Of a DNA stretch of 64,000 bases, positions 46,833 through 59,513 are shown one piece after another. Below the pieces are notes generated by a model. The model made no database searches, was not told where the DNA came from, and saw only the letters and a list, made by a program, of their open reading frames with translations. The stretch's first letter is position 1. Each line of letters opens with the position of its first letter. Source of the stretch: Lepidodermella squamata (lineage: Eukaryota > Gastrotricha); NCBI GenBank assembly GCA_047495785.1, contig JBLDXI010000048.1:434001-498000 (forward strand), read 5' to 3'. Made by a program: the position numbers and the translations under genes.

Positions 46833-49154
46833 TCAGTACTTGCCGAGCACAAATCCGTTGGCGAAGCCGAAAAATGCCAAGGCTACAATGAACGCTATTG
46901 CATCAATAAGCCTGGCCAAACTGATGTGGCCTCGCAAAAGCCTCTTCATCGTTCGTTTTCCTACGAAGAAAGAACGGACTAGCCACAGGGCTATCATTTG
47001 GTAAAGGGTGACCGCAGCCGAGAACCAAGCCATCATTTGCATGTAACTGCTGAGAATAGTATTATCCGTGCTTGCGGATCCGCTGATTAACTCCGTTTGG
47101 GATACAGCCATTGCCAGCAGGATGGTAACGGTGAATGATGGTCGCTCGGGCATTCCAGGGGCCATGAGGAACGTTGCAAGGTCTAGTCCACCCAGAATTG
47201 CTGTGGGCAGATAGAGATTGTCGATATAATACCTCGGGAGCCGCTTGAGTGTGACTTCAAACACGGCTGTTGTAACGTTGAATCCATTGAATCGTGTCCA
47301 GGACAAACGACTTGAGAGATCCTTCACAACCCATTCAGTGTTGTCAACAGCCCCAATACCCCAGAGAAATATCGGCGGATCTGCGAATGCCAAGATTCTA
47401 TGCGATCTCGTAAGGCTGAACTCAAAAATGCATGTCTGTGTATCGAACGGGAAATCCGAAATGATCTGCATGCAATCAGCCTTGAAAAAGCCTTCCCTTG
47501 TCCAGTAAAAGTTGAAGGTTTTGTTTGGCTCCGTCTCCGACCCCACGCCGTTCATAGTTACCAAGAAATCGTCTCCAACAGCAACATTCTTCATGTAGAT
47601 ATTCGACTGGGCACTGTTCAAAAATCTCATTTGCGGCAACCAAATCTGATCAGGCCTAGCAACATAGATCTGTTCCTTCGGGCGAGAGGTAATAGGATCG
47701 CTGGACTTTCTTGGACATGTGTTAACTCTCCATGACATCAGCAAAACACCACTAACTGATATTGTGTCAGCTGAGTTAGACAATTCTAACAGGCTGGGGA
47801 CGTAAAATGTGATATTGACAACATTGGGCGTCGCTAAGTCGATTTGGGGTGGAGAAAATCTGCTACTTTCAAAGTGATCGCAATTTTTCAGCACATTCTC
47901 GGCTGTATCGAAGGCTCGGCTTGGGGGTGGCTCTTTGTAGTCATCGAGATACTCGATTAGGCTTTGGGCGGTTTGGGTGCTACCCAGTTTTGACTCAACG
48001 GCCAAAGTTTGCTCAACCTGCCGAGGTATTGCAGTCAGTGAGGCATTTGCAGGCGTCGCTGTAAAGGTTGTTGAGGGTGGGTTCGATGTTAACGGCATAG
48101 CAACAGTCGTTTCCTGGCTAGCAAACGACTGACTGTTCTGTGTTTTCTCTGTCGAACTTGTTGAAACTAGCATAGCAATAGTCGTGCCCTGGCCAGCAGA
48201 AGACTGACTCCCCGGTGTTGTCCCTGTCGAACTTGATGCAGCTAGTGTAGCGATAGCCGTGCCCTGGTTAGCAGAAGACTGGCTTCCCTGCGTTGATGTC
48301 ATCGGATTTGAGACCGGAATAGGCTGCGAAGCTGTACCCGATGTTGTAGAAGTAGCTTCGCTTGGTGCCAAGGTTGTTGTCGTTGTAGTAGTTACTTGTT
48401 CAGTTGTAGTAGCAGCTGTTTGCGATCGGCTACATGCTGCTGATAATCTTGCCATTTCGTCGATTGTCAGCACGACTGAATAGTAGCTTACACATGCCAT
48501 TCTTTGGGTCGCTTCATCCATGTATATAAAATCATTCCCATCATGCACTGATCCGATCTGAACTCCTCCGCCATAATAAGTAGACGGCTGCAGATCTACA
48601 TTAATTTGTGCAAGGGACGTTGGCGTACCCTCAGCGAGAGTCTGTTTGTAGTAGGACAGTTGTTTTGAAACGTTGTTGTATGTAAAGATTGCCAGTTGCC
48701 ATGCGTTCGATGGCGCATACGGAAAGTCATTCGGCAATAGAGTTCCCAAGCCATCGCGGACACGGAAGTTATTAGTGTTACAATAAATATTCACAAATAT
48801 CGACAAGAAGACAGCTCCATTTTTATCGCACGGTCCGAAGTAGTAAAACGCGATGGTCAGCTCATTTAAAGCGGGGAATTCGCCCAGAGCTAAACCGAAA
48901 TTAAAATTTGTAGTATACGACCCACCTCCAAAAGGCCCATCAGGCTTGGTAATCGAATACCGAGGGTTGTTCGTGGTAAAAGTATCGGTATTGCCATTCC
49001 TGTCAAAAACAAGGAGATTCCAGATCAGACCGGTTGGGAAGTAGAAGAGAAGACTATTCAGTCGTGGTAGCGAAGTAAGCATTTCGGGCATCGTTTGGCC
49101 ACCCAAACGAGTAATGCAGGCGAATAAGACCAGAAGACAGCGCGTTGTGACCAT
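46833..49154 (-). CDS. Cys-loop ligand-gated ion channel with N-terminal LamG-like domain, intronless
   Basis: One continuous frame of about 773 aa. I start at the ATG at 49154, which gives the signal peptide MVTTRCLLVLFACITRLGG; the frame opens five codons earlier at a TTG. Residues about 30-240 look like a laminin-G/pentraxin-type jelly roll (WQLAIFTYNN, MACVSYYSVVLTIDEMARLS). A Ser/Thr-rich linker of about 150 residues follows. The pentameric receptor part has a Cys-loop CMQIISDFPFDTQTC (13 spacers, FPFD), four membrane segments, and M2 ERPSFTVTILLAMAVSQTEL with E at -1', like cation-selective channels. M4 ends the protein, which is short at the C-terminus (GFVLGKY). It is intronless amid intron-rich neighbours. 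The ligand is unknown. Confidence 0.85.
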   Translation of the reverse strand: MVTTRCLLVLFACITRLGGQTMPEMLTSLPRLNSLLFYFPTGLIWNLLVFDRNGNTDTFTTNNPRYSITKPDGPFGGGSYTTNFNFGLALGEFPALNELTIAFYYFGPCDKNGAVFLSIFVNIYCNTNNFRVRDGLGTLLPNDFPYAPSNAWQLAIFTYNNVSKQLSYYKQTLAEGTPTSLAQINVDLQPSTYYGGGVQIGSVHDGNDFIYMDEATQRMACVSYYSVVLTIDEMARLSAACSRSQTAATTTEQVTTTTTTTLAPSEATSTTSGTASQPIPVSNPMTSTQGSQSSANQGTAIATLAASSSTGTTPGSQSSAGQGTTIAMLVSTSSTEKTQNSQSFASQETTVAMPLTSNPPSTTFTATPANASLTAIPRQVEQTLAVESKLGSTQTAQSLIEYLDDYKEPPPSRAFDTAENVLKNCDHFESSRFSPPQIDLATPNVVNITFYVPSLLELSNSADTISVSGVLLMSWRVNTCPRKSSDPITSRPKEQIYVARPDQIWLPQMRFLNSAQSNIYMKNVAVGDDFLVTMNGVGSETEPNKTFNFYWTREGFFKADCMQIISDFPFDTQTCIFEFSLTRSHRILAFADPPIFLWGIGAVDNTEWVVKDLSSRLSWTRFNGFNVTTAVFEVTLKRLPRYYIDNLYLPTAILGGLDLATFLMAPGMPERPSFTVTILLAMAVSQTELISGSASTDNTILSSYMQMMAWFSAAVTLYQMIALWLVRSFFVGKRTMKRLLRGHISLARLIDAIAFIVALAFFGFANGFVLGKY

Positions 49155-49169
49155 TGTGTCAGAGATCAA

Positions 49170-49922
49170 ATTTCCCCAAAGTTTAGGCAGACGTTATTTG
49201 ACGTGCAATACTCATATCTTCACGAAAATTGCTCTTTTCTCTTGAATTTATTGTTCTGCGTCCCGGGCGGTAGTTCAAGTTATCAGTGTACTACTGCAGC
49301 TAGAATGACAATAGGAATTTTAACGGTTTCAATGTTAACGAGTTTTCCAGTTTATTTACTCTGTGATCACGGAGAAGATCCGTCATTTTCAAATATGCAA
49401 CCGATTGCTACTCTGTGAAGGTTGCAATATCCGTTCGAAATTTTTTTATACCCTTTTGATGTTACTGTAAGACCAAATACTGGCAAGGGTTCCGCAGTTG
49501 CTCATAGCCTCAACTGCAATCATTTATTCCTCGTATATTTACACATTTCTTCACGTGCCCAATATTTTATAGATGCTCGGTTTGCGAACTCAATAGCAGA
49601 TTCGACCTTTTTAATAATAAATCCCCCTGCTATGCAGTCTCTTGTGCATTGTTGCATTCACATAAACTACACACCTGTTATACCACCTCAAATAACAGAA
49701 GACAAAGAAATAGAATGAGTTCAAAGAGAGAAAATTATATGAATGAGATAGTGACGGATTTAGTGACAGGAAAATAGCTCATGAGAAAAAGCGCAGACAA
49801 GAGTGGAGAGAAATAAGAATTATACAAAGAGAAGCAGGCGAATTCACCTCATTTTAATCGTGAATTTTCGTTATGTTATTGTGCCATCATGTCGGTTTTC
49901 AATAGGACGAATTTATATCACC
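49170..49922. other. Intergenic, upstream of the LamG/Cys-loop gene
   Basis: A/T-rich promoter-side flank for the minus-strand receptor gene. No gene or repeat recognised. Confidence 0.4.
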
Positions 49923-50230
49923 GGTCACGGGCACAAAGTAGTTCAGTGCATAGCTGTCTGCTGTGCATTGAGCGTCAAGATCGATGGGCATGAGTTCGAT
50001 CCCCACCTGGGTTGACGGTGATTCATCAATGGCGCTCTACCCCGACTGTGGCCGACCACTCCATCGTGTTACAAAAGTGAAAAGTGGTAGATTAGGAGTG
50101 TCAGCGAGACTGCACTAATCGCTACCGAGCTGTCCGACTGAAGACTCCCCAACAAGCGACCCTAAGAGCGCTCATTCGGGACCCATGGCTTCGGCCCATC
50201 CATTAACGAATGGGACGGGAGCTGGTAAAT
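49923..50230 (+). repeat. tRNA-derived SINE-like repeat
   Basis: A-box-like TAGTTCAGTGC at about 49940 and B-box GAGTTCGATCCCC at about 49990 lie at tRNA spacing. About 200 bp of unrelated body follows, including CCGACTGTGGCCGACC and ACCCATGGCTTCGGCCCATC. It has no coding capacity. The 3' end near 50230 is uncertain and no poly(A) tail is obvious. Confidence 0.55.
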
Positions 50231-50688
50231 TATTATTTAAGAAATCTTAGAATTCGAAAATCGATACGCAGATTTAGGCAAAAAGAGATTCCCAATAAAT
50301 ATAATACCTCGGGAGCCGTTTCAGCTCCCCATTTGCTATCTGCGATCTGAGGAAGCCAACTGATTTCGTGCACTTCTAGCTTCTAGAGTACGATGTTTGG
50401 TGAGCAACTGTAGCATCCGAACGCTATTAAATCCTCAAACAAATCGAAAAATTGGGGATAGAAAATTCGCTAGACATTGCAAAAATGCTGCGCTTCTTAG
50501 CGAATCGATCGTATTGATTTTTATTGCTTTATGCTGTTTGGGAAAAATAAACTTTTCATAAACATTCTGGTAGGTAGCATAACATGGTTGTTCAGATCTC
50601 CGATCATAGAGTAATTATACACAAATATATAGCAATCTCATCTCGATATTTACAAACAACACAATTATAGTACAGCAGCGATCATCTT

Positions 50689-53600
50689 TCAGCTTTCAGG
50701 CGGTGGCGTATACGCGACGTAACCGCCACGTTGCATCGTTTGATTCGGGCTGTTTGGTGCAGTTTCGCCCGAACCAATTGGCCCTAAAGTTGCCGCAGCA
50801 TACAGCTTCCTCTCATTCTCTTCAGCACGGTTATGTCTAATCGCCCAAATTGCGACTAAGATTAGACCAATAATTACGATGAATGAGAGGATAGCCAGCC
50901 AAATCAACAGGCCGATCAGAGTTTTATCAGCCACGAGATGAGTCTCACGGACTACGGCAGAGCTGCTTGATTGGAGGGCAGCGACTACAGCGTTAGTTAG
51001 ACCCTCAGATGAGGCGTCGATTTGAGCCGAAGCATATGCGGAGCCACTTCGCCCGGCCACAGTCATATCGGTGGTATTGACACAGGCGTAGGATCCTAGC
51101 GAATTAAGGCACAGAAGGCCCCAACCACCACATGGCTTTTGTCTCGGAGTTGAAGTCACAGGGTCGTAGCCAGAGCACTCGTCGACTTCTACAATCAAAT
51201 CAATCAAATCGAGGCTAAGAAGGTTCATGAAGAAACTTACCAATGCAAGACAATTTGTCTGGAGCAAGGTGGTAGCCACGTGGGCAGCCACATTCAAAAC
51301 TTCCCTCGGTGTTGACGCACGAAAACTGGCAGCCACCGTTCGAAACTTGACATTCATCAACATCGCGGCACTTTGTGTCGCGAGTGTCATATGCAAAGCC
51401 CTCCTGACATAAAGATTTCGGGGGGCCACCCGGGTAGCCCCTCTCACCTGGCGCACCCCGGTCACCCTTTTGACCAACGTCACCAGGAGGACCTTGTTCG
51501 CCTGCTGGGCCGAGGGGACCCAAGTCGCCTCGATCACCCTTCGGACCACCCCAGCCAGGTTGACCACGCTCACCAGCTTCTCCCTTGACACCCTTGTCAC
51601 CAATGAATCCGATGTAACCCTTGATTCCGGTGACACCCGGTGTGCCCTGGGTGCCGACTGGTCCTTGTTCACCTTTGTCACCAACAGGTCCCAATGGCCC
51701 AGGACCTCCAGGTTCTCCCTCGGGGCCAGGTGGGCCGAAAGGTCCTTCAGGGCCCTGAGGTCCTACGATACCTCGAGGACCAGGCTCGCCCGCAGGTCCG
51801 GCTGGGCCAGGAGGACCACGGGGTCCCTCGCCTCCAACAGCACCCGCTCGGTAGGGTCTGAACTTCTCCAAGGCGCAATCTTCGTCAATTTCGTTATCGA
51901 GATCGTCATCTAGGATAACAGAGGTAATTTTTCAGATAATTTTGGTGTTCGTTACTTACCAATGCCGTTGCAGAGCTCTTCGTCGACCAGCATATCGCAG
52001 TCGTTGTCCATGAGGTCACCGGTTATCATCTGCGACTTGACACAGTCTTCCTTGGAGCGAGCAATTGGGGTGAGGCGGCCACCGAGTGATGTAGCATACG
52101 ACTCGTGGCCATTCGCCGAGTATAGCATAGCGGCGAAGGTCCGAATAGGATTCTCGTGATACAAAACATGAGTCGTTGGCGGGCTGCGCAGCTCAACCCG
52201 AGCAGCGACGTAGTCCGAATCTGGAATCTTGAACCAACTCGGATGAAGGAGAGTATCTAAAAGTCAATATAGGACATTTTGATCAAGAATACTTTAATCA
52301 GAAGATCAAGCGGATCTCTTACCTAACGGAGAATGGTCCAGCATGATGCCACCGACATCGCCGCGTTTTGCAATGAGAGTTAAGAAATGTCTCAGTGGCT
52401 TGTCGTCACTTGAACCGGGTACATTGAAGGCGTAGTAGTCGTGCCACTGCTCAGCGGGCACCACCGACATCATAACAGGCCCTGGCGCCCCGGCGATTTG
52501 CGCGTCACCACTGTAGGTCATTTGGGTGACCTGAGCTGGCTTCAAAGTTCGAATAATTATCGGGCTATCAACCGGCAGTTCAATAGTCTGAGAACTACCA
52601 GCTTCGGATAAATTAAATTTCCGCTTGAACAACGTCTGATCGATAACTTCGATTTCGTTATTAGCCTCAGCTGTCAGGACGCGGATCAAATTTCGGCTTG
52701 ATGGCGTGGTCACAGAGGCGAAAACCCGGCCCCAGGTTACCTTAGGCGCCAAAGAGGCGACGAAGGTACTTTCAGTGGGGAAAACTCGGAATTCCTGGCC
52801 AACTGCAGTGTAAGCGTTACCGGCGAAAACTGCGATTGGCTTGTTCGACTTGATCCGAGTGCCAGTGAGATCAGCCCCAGTGGATTGGAACTGAAGAGTA
52901 TCCAAGCGGTCGAGTTTAAAGTCGAGCTTTTGTCCGGGGAGAATTTGGCGATTCTCAAAATTGAGAATCGGAGTTTCAGCCGAACGAGAAGGCTGTTCCT
53001 TGCTCAGCGGGTTTGAACGGGGCTTGGGCTGAGCCTAAAACATAAAATAGTGAAAGACTTGATTGGAAAAATTGGAAGAAAAACGGAAAAATAGAGGAAT
53101 TAAAAAACTTTGGGGTCTTCCACTCTCGATATTTTCATCAATAGCTTACCGGAGAGGCTTCGACTGTCGCTATGGCCTGTTGCAGCTGTGTTTGGCTGAA
53201 AGTTGGGAATTCGATGCTAACATCGGTACCATCAAAAGCAGCAACAATGCCAAACTGGCAGCGAGAGGTTGGAGTAGCATAGCAGCTGACTACATACTCG
53301 TTGTCGAGGGCATCGATTGGCTCGACAAGGAAAGAATCAGCCGAGGCCTTCTCTGACTGCTCAGCGATAACCTCGACATCATGCGTGCAGGAGATCAAAA
53401 TTCCTAAATGTGAATTGTTTTGTTAATCTGACAACAGAATTCGTCTTTTCCAAACCTTTCGTTGAACGACTGTTGCCGATCATTTGGAAAACCGGGTTTA
53501 CTCGCACTGTGTAGCCCTGAGCTTGGGTCAGGGTGAATGCAGCATCCAAGCGGGGGCTGTTCCATTTCTCGGATACAACGCGGCAATAAACGACAACTGG

Positions 53601-55746
53601 CGGATTTTCAGCCGTTGCAATGCTGATCCGCAGCTCAGTGGACGGCACGGCATCAATACCGTTTTCCATAAAAAGCAGAACGAATTGTTGACCAAACTGG
53701 TCTGGTGGTGGGCGGCGAGCTGGCGGTTTGGGTGCAGGTGTTGTAGTCGGAGCAGGAGTTGTCGTAGTTGGCGCGACGTAAGTCGTAACGCAATCTTCGT
53801 CCATAATTCCGTCCATATCGTTATCGATGCCGTCGTTACAGATTTCCTCGTCGATGCGACGATCGCAATCGTTGTCTACACCATCTCCAACACTCATAGT
53901 CGTGGGTTGGCAAGGTTGCTACAAACAAAAGTTACGTTTAATTCCTTGAAACCGAAAATCCAGAGCAAATTCAAATCGCTTACGTTAATTTGTGTGAGAC
54001 GAGCACCGCACGGGAAGCCATAGCTCTCACGATCGGCGTGTCCGTACAAGTAGCAACCGAAAACAACAGTCGGGTTGACATGTTGGACAGTGTGAAATTT
54101 GTTGGGACCGCCCATCAGAGTAACATTTGTGGCGGCGTAGACTGAGTTTGGATAATAGTACCAGTGAGCGTCACCAAGCGACTGGCCATCGATGCGGAGA
54201 CCGTCACGGTTGGAACGGTCAATGACCAACATAAGTTCATTTTGGTACTCGCCGGTACCCTCACCACCGACGGTAAGACCGGCGTAAGTTGGTGTGGCTA
54301 AAAGAGAATTTATTTTATTAATAAGATTTGACTTAATTCCAGAAATTCCAGCGAGAAAATCATGTCCCAAATATGCATACTAAAAAATGTTACACTAAGT
54401 CTTTATTGAAATTTACCCAATGTGTAGTCGTAGCTGAACAACTCGACCGGAACTTGCAAAATCATCGATGGGTCAGCTGTTTCGGCAGTGGTCTCCGAGG
54501 TTTGGCTAAGAACAATCTGAACAATCTGAATGGGCTTATTCGACTCGATAAAAGTCTGCGTGCGGCTAGGAATCAAAATTTGCACGTGATCGCCAGCTTT
54601 TTCCAAATTGTGAGTTCCAAAGCCCGAAATTGTGAAGATTGTTTCATCTTCAGCGGCGACGAACTTGAAATAATCGCCAGTGGTTCGGCCAGGAATAGCG
54701 ACGGTGGCAAAGGTTCTACCCCAAGATTCCACTGGGAAAAGCTGTTCGACCAAGTGGTCACGTGACCTCTCGATTACAGGCTTTGATGTATCGCCAACGT
54801 AAGTGCGAACATTTCCGCTGAAAACCGCAATCTAAAAATGACACAAAAATTGACAAATAATCACGTAACACCATTTGATGACGATCTAACATGGGCAAAA
54901 GCAATTCGATAAGGTGGGATTAAAGGATCAAAATAATTGCACCTATTGAACAGATTAAAAGAAATTTTCAGAAATACTTACCGGCTCAGTAGCTTCAATC
55001 CTAGTGCCAGTGAGATCGCCGCGGCTCTGCGCCTGGAATACATCCAACCGATTCAGTTTAACGGTTAAAGTCTCTCCAGATCGATAAGTCCTGCCACCGT
55101 AAACAACCGCAACGGGTTCCTCGCCAGTTTGGGCCTTATACCTCGGGAACGTAAGAGTGACCTCGGTGCCATCCTTGACCGCTACGATGCCGATCTGGCA
55201 CCGCATAGTAGGCGGATAATAAGTCACAGCAAAATATGTCTTGCCCAGCACATTGGTCGGAATAGCCAGAAAACCGTCGTTTGAAAATGTGTCCTTATTA
55301 ATGCCGTAGACCACAACTTCATCCGAAGCCTGGATTAACACACCCTTTGGCTCAGTTGTCGAACCAATGATGCGTAAAGATGGCGGCAGAGGTATGTCCT
55401 GAGCGAAACCCTCTTGAACTTGAAACCGCTGGAAAACCGACGCGCCTTCGTGCCAACGCGGCGCTGAACAGTTTCCCCATACGGCGAATTGTTTCTTAGT
55501 GGTGATGTAAAGTTCAAGTGGAAAACCGCGAGGCACGTCGACTGAATTTTCGTTAAACATGATAACGAATTCTTTGCCAGCATTATCGGCTACGTCCTTG
55601 TGTTGTGGGCCTAGTGGCCGGTTCAACGCCATTATTGGTGGTTGGAGAAACTCGTTGGGGGGCTCCATTGCTGGGCGCCTTTCAACGCCCGTCGCGGCGC
55701 CTAAGGTGACCAGCAGTGCCCCGAGTAAACGGGCGACCCGGTTCAT
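50689..55746 (-). CDS. Transmembrane protein with two IgGFc-binding/MopE modules, collagen and EGF repeats
   Basis: Nine exons (descending): 55746-54982, 54831-54417, 54297-53984, 53918-53456, 53403-53150, 53034-52323, 52256-51960, 51909-51241, 51188-50689. It has a signal peptide ([20 protein letters not shown]). Two copies follow of an IgGFc-binding-type beta domain ([20 protein letters not shown] in copy 2; [20 protein letters not shown] in copy 1). Each ends in MopE-like Asp-rich metal-binding repeats ([33 protein letters not shown]). Then about 100 residues of Gly-X-Y collagen triplets, a calcium-binding EGF ([20 protein letters not shown]), a second EGF-like unit, one transmembrane helix ([20 protein letters not shown]) and a short tail with PPPES at the end. 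It is probably a cell-surface matrix protein. Confidence 0.85.
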
Positions 55747-57313
55747 GGCGGCCGGATCAGTTTAACGATAAGCTTTTAAACCACCTAACATGTAAAATAA
55801 ACAATTCGATTAGTACTGAAAGTAAAAAACCAAGGCTCTGAAATGATTCCTTATTGAATCTATTCAAAGAGTGCGGATTAATGGTTAATTCATAATTCTG
55901 AAAACTGAAGAAGCTATCAATCTGAGAAAACTTGCACTTTATCAAGCTGGAATTGGCCTCTTGTTTGGCCCAATGAAGTGGATAAATGAGATAATTCAAG
56001 GACAGATCAAGAGGGTCAGCTGTCAATCAAGGCGTTTTCAAAAACTTGTCGACTTTACAGCTTTGGCGTATGGAAAAGTAAACAGAAAAGAGCGGGCGAG
56101 TCGCTTGGCGGCGAACAAAGCAGCCACAACTACGGCAAGCAGTAGGGGCTCGCAAAGGAATTTTACTAATAGAAGATAATGATGCCATAGAGGGGCCGGT
56201 CTGAAGTCGAATGTTATTAACAATAACAACGGGCCGGCCCGCCATCCGACAACAAGAGCCGCCTCTTGACGACGCACTGTATAGCCCAGGCAGTGGTAGT
56301 TTTAGCTTATAGGATGGGCAGTATAAGTATATTATAATGACGATGGAAGTAGAAGCGCGCGCGCGCACAGGTAGCAAGATTGTGCGCGCACCCTGCTCGG
56401 ACCGGCAAACGTCCATCAGATGCGGGCGTGTACACAATGGTGGCCGTAGCTGTGCGCGCGTCGCATTGTGTTCGTCTATTGAGTGATGTTTGCTTAAGAA
56501 CGCAGCCATGCGTCCGATTGGTATGCACGCAGCGCCCATACGGGATGCGCGTACACCTTGCTACGTCTCCACCGGCAGCGGCGGCCGCCACGGGCCAGCG
56601 GCAACGAATGGGCTGGACAATGGTGCAGTGATTTTGCGAGATATGTTAATGATGATAAACAATAAATACTGCGTCTGTTCCGCTGTGTAATAAGCCACTG
56701 CCGTGATGGCTAATGTGATTAACCCGGCGGTCGTTGCATCGACAAGTTGGCAGCGCTCTCATCATCACTATGCCGTCGCATGGGACTGGGCGAAAAAAAA
56801 TCGCTTCTGCTAACTTGACACTTTACATCCTATTGAAGGTCGGGAGAAAATGGCGCCTCGGTAGAGCACACATCCGGTATTCCTCGGGTATTTTGGTGTC
56901 TGGTATCACTCTTCCTTAGCTTGAAAAATCGAGGATATCCAGCGGGATAGTAATGGAAGCTATATTTGGTTATTCGCGGTCCCTTCTAGGTCAGATGACA
57001 ATCAAAACTTACCTAAAAGCGAAAGAATGATCTCGAATGCTCAAATAAATTGTGGAAATATTGAGAATCTCAATTTGAGTGATACCGAATCGAATAAATG
57101 TTTGATAAATTAGAACCATTGTTATCTCGAGAGAAAGAAAACATCCCGAAAAAAGTTGTTAGGAATGCGATATGATTTTAGCATCAGGAAAAATACCAAG
57201 AAAAATACCGAAACAAATGATCCCAAAATCTGAAAATGTTCAAGCATCGGGTAACATGCAGAATTTTACTCATTTAAAGAGCAAGGTTATAAGTCCATCT
57301 GACGATCTAATAA
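55747..57313. other. Intergenic with GC/CpG-rich stretch
   Basis: 56350-56600 is rich in GCGCGCGC and CpG and lies about 0.6-0.85 kb upstream of the IgGFc/collagen gene start. It may be a promoter-linked CpG patch. No gene or repeat recognised. Confidence 0.4.
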
Positions 57314-59513
57314 TTACAGAAATGGATTATGCGTATGCGACCAATGGCGAGCGGCCGGCAACGCCACCAATAAATAAAAATTAGCTGCGAAATAAAACGC
57401 AAGACTTGTCCAAAACAGCAAACGATCCAGTACGATTGCAATCAATCGCCATTCACAAGCCAAAGCTTCCATGTGACGTGATCTCTCGACTTTAACCCCC
57501 GCGTAGGCCATTGTGTCTGATACTTGCTGTAATATTTCCATTCTTCTTGAATGCTCCTGGGGCCCAACTTGTTCGTAATTTGCTAAATTGACCAATTTTT
57601 TCGCATTGACCATGGTTTTCTTCAAACTTGGTTCGTGTAATGCTGATTTTTTTAGGGTGTTTCGACGCGATCTCACTTCAGTCACATTCGAATTTAAAGA
57701 ATTGTTGCTGAAAAGAGATGGAGGTCTAGCCTTCAGCACAGGAGATGGAGTCCCTCTCACGCTTCCTGGTGGTGGCACTGAGCTTAAGTAATCATCTTTT
57801 TCAAAATAAGAGTTTGGATCTTCGTGGCAAGATAGTTTGGATGAAGAACGGCGCCTTGCACTCTTTGATTGGCCTCTTTCTCGCTCTGTTGGTAGATCTA
57901 TTTTCAGGATCGGAGCCACACCGTCAAACAATAATCTCTTCAGCCATGTCGGAACGGGCCATAGGTGTTTGTACGCCCAGTGGACATTGAGAATGAAAAC
58001 TTGGAGAAGAATGACGAAACCGACCAAGGCCATTGTTATGATTAGATAGACACCTTAAAAGAAACAAATTAATTACCTACAACTTGAAATGTTCGCCTTA
58101 CTGATCAGCGGAACACTTTCGCCAGTTCTTGGCATGAATGTGGTTAGAAAAATGTAAACAATAAACGCGAAAATCAGCCCGATGCACAAGGTTATCTGTG
58201 GTAAGTTTTTTAAATTCAAGCATATTAGCAAAATACGCTATCTCCCTTACTTTTCGACCAGATTCTGCGGGTAAAAAGAATGAAAGCAGAGTGATAGTAG
58301 AAATCCAGGTAAGAGGGAAGAAAATGTAGAATAAATTCATCCAAATGAAGCGGCGTCGTAGTCGCAGAGATAGTTGCACAGTACTAGGCTGGTGCGATCC
58401 GCGATCGGCGTTGCTCCACGACCTGTTCGAATGGCGAAAATCTCTGGGATTTGTTTTTCGTTCTAGCATAGTACCGAGAACCTGCCACTTCCCAGATTCG
58501 CGGTACTGAGTCATGTCAGCTGTCGTGGATTTGTTAATAACCACAATTTCTGACGAGTCGTGCGCCCAGGAGCCAAAAAGTAGACGACAGCTGTGCTAAA
58601 AATCATGCAGAAAAACCAATGGCAAATATCTTCAACTGGGCCTAATTATTCACCTCGTCGAAAGGATACATCTGAAGATCCATCTGACAAGTCGACCTCG
58701 TCATGAGGTAAGGAGATACCGTAACGGTACCAGTGTTTTCTATTTGAGCCCTTATTCCTGACGCATAATTTGTCTCCAATGAGTCTCCTGCAAAGTTGTA
58801 GAGGACCACGTCGGGTAGCCAGAGCCTCTCCGTAGGCTGAAAATTGACAGTTCTTTTTGGGAAATTTTTGGAAGTAATAAATTCTTACGATTGTAATCAT
58901 ATGCAGCCTGTTGTAATCTTTAGGATCCCAGATAAATCTCGAGTCTTCAAAAGACTGGTTGATAAATAGAAATTAGGAAGTAGGCAGTATTAAGTATTAA
59001 GAAGGAATTAATAAGTGGGGCGGCGCTCACCAATTCAAGCCATATTCTTAAGTCGATGAACATTTTAACTTCATCAAGGGCGATCAGTTCGATAACATAA
59101 AGCGAGAAGTTAACCATTATTGGAATCGTATGATTAACTTCTGCACCATTTTGCTTTGGTGTTGGTTTTACTCGCCAATCGTAGTGGCGGAATAAGTGAA
59201 GACTGAGCCGCTCCTCATCAGTTGAGTTTCGACCATATCGATGCGTTCCTTTTTTACTCTCATGTGACACGTACTGCTTTGCTTCTGGGTCTTCATCTTC
59301 AAGGATAATTTTTGTACGATCGGCTAGACGAATCATGACATTGCTACTGCTACTGTGGCCAAGAATGGGTGACTCGATGACTTTGGCTTCCTCACCTCGA
59401 TCCTCGGCGTATTCATTCGCTGGTCGTTGGTTGACAAATGTTAGACGCGGAACAAACTGCGGAGTAACATGTGAGACAAATAGCGCAATAAGAATGAGCG
59501 CATGGGTGATCAT
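57314..59513 (-). CDS. Nicotinic acetylcholine receptor-like subunit (non-alpha)
   Basis: Exons (descending): 59513-59031, 58954-58889, 58836-58654, 58595-58251, 58195-58102, 58053-57314. It has a signal peptide, then loops including TERLWLPDVVLYNFAG. The Cys-loop CQMDLQMYPFDEHSC has 13 spacers, followed by RLLFGSW, as in nAChRs. M1 is FIWMNLFYIFFPLTWISTIT. M2 is ITLCIGLIFAFIVYIFL, preceded by SGRK where most cation channels have GEK. M3 and a long basic cytoplasmic loop follow, then M4 near 57400. No vicinal Cys pair appears in loop C, so it is not an alpha subunit. The first exon carries about 120 extra residues before the receptor fold. Confidence 0.82.

Noticed and set aside
51470-51913. 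147-codon plus-strand ORF
   Set aside because: It is antisense to the Gly-X-Y collagen exon. The repeated GGN codons on minus leave the plus strand open by chance.
56027-56539. 170-codon minus-strand ORF
   Set aside because: Lies in a GC-rich tract with open frames on several overlapping frames. No known motif, and composition explains the openness.
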